DNA from: Desulforhopalus sp.
GTDB taxonomy: Bacteria > Desulfobacterota > Desulfobulbia > Desulfobulbales > Desulfocapsaceae
NCBI GenBank assembly: GCA_030247675.1
Contig: JAOTRX010000006.1
Location: 248,001 to 312,000 of the forward strand
DNA: 64,000 nucleotides
Direction: 5' to 3'
Shown piece by piece: positions 62,446-64,000 of this stretch (positions within the stretch are counted from its first letter, which is position 1; every line of letters starts with the position of its first letter). The notes under the pieces were generated by a model, which ran no database searches, was not told the DNA's origin, and worked only from the letters and a program-made list of their open reading frames with translations. Position numbers and translations under genes: made by a program.

Positions 62446-63759
62446 CTACAGGAAATCGGCGGCGATGGCCGATAGCGGGCTCCGTTCGCTCTTACTGAGG
62501 GTGACGTGTCCGTAAAGGGGCTGACCCTTCAATTTTTCAACCGCATAGGCAAGACCATTGGACGAGGCGTCGAGGTAGGGGTTGTCGATCTGGTTGGGAT
62601 CGCCGGTCAGCACCATCTTGGTGTTTTCGCCGGCCCTTGAGACAATGGTTTTCACCTCGTGCGGCGTGAGGTTTTGGGCCTCGTCGACGATGACGAACTG
62701 GTCGGGAATCGATCTGCCGCGGATATAGGTCAGGGCCTCCAGTTCGAGCTGCTGGGATTTGAGCAGTTTGTCGATCTTGGTCTGCACTGTGCCGTCTTCG
62801 ATTGTGTGGCCGAGGCGCATCAGGTAGCTGAGATTGTCAAAGATCGGCTGCATCCAGATGCTCAGTTTTTCGTCTTTGGTGCCGGGAAGATAACCGAGGT
62901 CCTTGCCCATCGGAATGATGGGCCGCGACACCAGCAGCCGGTCGAAGGTCTCCGTACGCAGCACGGAGTGCAGCCCGGCGGCAAGGGCCATGAGGGTCTT
63001 GCCGGTACCAGCACGGCCCATCAGGGTAATCATCTTGATCTGCGGATCAAGGAGCAATTCCAGGGCCATCCGCTGTTCCTTGGAGCGGGCGTGGAGGTCC
63101 CAGGCACTGTCAAAGGCCGGTTCCAGGTGGACGAGATTGTCCGTGCCGAGGGCCCTGGCAAGAGCGCTGTGCTTCGGGTTGTCCCGGTCTTTCAGGAGAA
63201 CGAATTCATTGACGTAAAAATCGCCATCGGCGATGGTCGTACCCTTATCCTTGTAAAAGGCATCGATGACTTGCCCTGTCACCGCCATCTCCCGCCAGCC
63301 ATTGTAGGGGATGTCGGAGTCATAGTGCTCATGGAGGAAGTCCATGACCTCAATGCCCAGGGCATCGGCCTTCAGGCGGGCGTTGATGTCCTTGGAGACG
63401 AAGATGACCTTGTGGCCTTCCGCCGCCAGATGGGTGGCGACGGCGAGGATCCGGTGGTCCGGTACCGACATGTCGAGAAAGGTGCCGGAGATGCTCCGTT
63501 CGTCCATCGATATCCGCAGCATGCCGCCGTTGTCGAGGGCGACGCCGTCGCGCAGGTTTCCCTGGGAACGGAGCTGGTCGAGATGGCGGATGACATGGCG
63601 GGTGTTGCGGCCGAGCTCGTCGTTGGCCCGTTTAAAGTTGTCGAGTTCCTCGATAACCGTCATCGGCAGCACGACGCAGTTGTCGCCGAAGGAATTGATC
63701 GCTTCGGGATTATGCAGCAGAACGTTGGTGTCGAGGACGAAATATTTCGGTGGTTTCAT
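62446..63759 (-). CDS. PIN-PhoH ATPase (PhoH2/YlaK type)
   Basis: A 437-residue protein. The N-terminal PIN nuclease domain (1-140) has YFVLDTNVLLHNPEAI with its conserved Asp. The C-terminal PhoH-type P-loop ATPase/helicase domain has LMGRAGTGKTLMALAAG (Walker A) and FVIVDEAQNLTPHE (Walker B). The combination couples RNA unwinding to RNA cutting in PhoH2 proteins. Its ATG overlaps the stop of the M24 aminopeptidase gene by 4 bp. No partner antitoxin-like gene is present upstream. Confidence 0.93.
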   Translation of the reverse strand: MKPPKYFVLDTNVLLHNPEAINSFGDNCVVLPMTVIEELDNFKRANDELGRNTRHVIRHLDQLRSQGNLRDGVALDNGGMLRISMDERSISGTFLDMSVPDHRILAVATHLAAEGHKVIFVSKDINARLKADALGIEVMDFLHEHYDSDIPYNGWREMAVTGQVIDAFYKDKGTTIADGDFYVNEFVLLKDRDNPKHSALARALGTDNLVHLEPAFDSAWDLHARSKEQRMALELLLDPQIKMITLMGRAGTGKTLMALAAGLHSVLRTETFDRLLVSRPIIPMGKDLGYLPGTKDEKLSIWMQPIFDNLSYLMRLGHTIEDGTVQTKIDKLLKSQQLELEALTYIRGRSIPDQFVIVDEAQNLTPHEVKTIVSRAGENTKMVLTGDPNQIDNPYLDASSNGLAYAVEKLKGQPLYGHVTLSKSERSPLSAIAADFL

Positions 63760-64000
63760 ATATCGAGCCAGGTGGTGTCGGAGTTGAGGTTTTCGCAGCC
63801 GCCCTCGCGAACGACGACCATGTTTTCAAGGCGTATGCCGCCCCAGCCGGGGATATAGATGCCCGGCTCGATGGTGACCACCATCCCTGCGCGCAGTTTC
63901 TTGGTGTTATTTGTGGAAACCCTGGGTTCTTCATGGACTGCAAGGCCCACGCCATGGCCGAGGGAGTGGCCGAAATATTCGCCGTAGCCGGCATCGCTGA
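63756..64000 (-). CDS. M24 Xaa-Pro aminopeptidase, 3' part (gene continues beyond window)
   Basis: The frame is open to the right window edge and contains the C-terminal half of the metallopeptidase M24 domain: YGEYFGHSLGHGVGLAVHEE (a metal-ligand His region), GMVVTIEPGIYIPGWGG (the Glu ligand) and GIRLENMVVV (the last Glu ligand). These are the signatures of PepP/PepQ-type dinuclear metal aminopeptidases that remove N-terminal residues before proline. It is translationally coupled with the PIN-PhoH gene. Confidence 0.92.
   Translation of the reverse strand, partial: SDAGYGEYFGHSLGHGVGLAVHEEPRVSTNNTKKLRAGMVVTIEPGIYIPGWGGIRLENMVVVREGGCENLNSDTTWLDI

Overview
The window reads as a chromosomal segment of a GC-rich (high-50s %), Gram-negative anaerobe. 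The best guess is a sulfur-cycling member of the Desulfobacterota, near Desulfobulbales. The pointers are a DctPQM TRAP transporter, a Tat-exported molybdopterin oxidoreductase under sigma-54 control, FlbD/MotAB motility genes, a DHH-CBS phosphoesterase, a c-type cytochrome and many short convergent operons. The lineage is inferred from gene content only; no rRNA or ribosomal protein gene is present.

Region 1 (1-3780): the 3' end of a radical SAM/SPASM gene, then a minus-strand TRAP operon dctP-dctQ-dctM closed by a shared convergent terminator. Region 2 (3781-13140): the most interesting unit. A tandem PhnD-type binding protein, a histidine kinase and an NtrC-type regulator lie in one operon, followed by a four-cluster ferredoxin subunit and a large Tat-signal molybdoenzyme of the TtrA/ArrA/ArxA kind. 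Both operons carry a -24/-12 (sigma-54) promoter and a matching GTTAC-N6-GTAAC palindrome, so the wiring of a substrate-sensing respiratory regulon can be read from the DNA. Region 3 (13141-20030): an FKBP-methyltransferase fusion, a Kef-type antiporter, a polysaccharide deacetylase converging with a GT2 glycosyltransferase, and two His-rich exported proteins behind an FNR-type site.

Region 4 (20070-32680) is a run of minus-strand housekeeping and accessory genes: a PEP-synthase-like protein with an unusual C-terminal domain next to a dual-specificity phosphatase, AlkD, an SPL-like radical SAM enzyme, a ModA-like binding protein, a GNAT protein, an NTF2-like protein, a P1 peptidase, a histone-deacetylase-family protein, an SRPBCC protein and a secreted alpha/beta hydrolase. 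Region 5 (32685-34935): a small island with a ParE/RHH toxin-antitoxin pair, a decayed second toxin tail, two 84-bp imperfect direct repeats and one very AT-rich gene of unknown function. Region 6 (34940-43210): a bacterial alpha-2-macroglobulin with an intact thioester motif and PBP1C in one operon.

Region 7 (43571-52260): flbD-motA-motB, pyruvate kinase, an AlgI/AlgX-like O-acetylation pair, citrate synthase and tRNA-Gly(GCC). Region 8 (52394-64000): DHH-CBS protein, SprT-DUF2786 protein, a DUF4442-Mth938 fusion, two Hsp20 genes divergent from a CbpA-type DnaJ, a CsgG-like protein with a sucrase-type C-terminal domain, a small cytochrome c, NhaA, a PIN-PhoH ATPase and the 3' end of an M24 aminopeptidase. 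No CRISPR array, prophage, intact insertion sequence or rRNA gene was seen.
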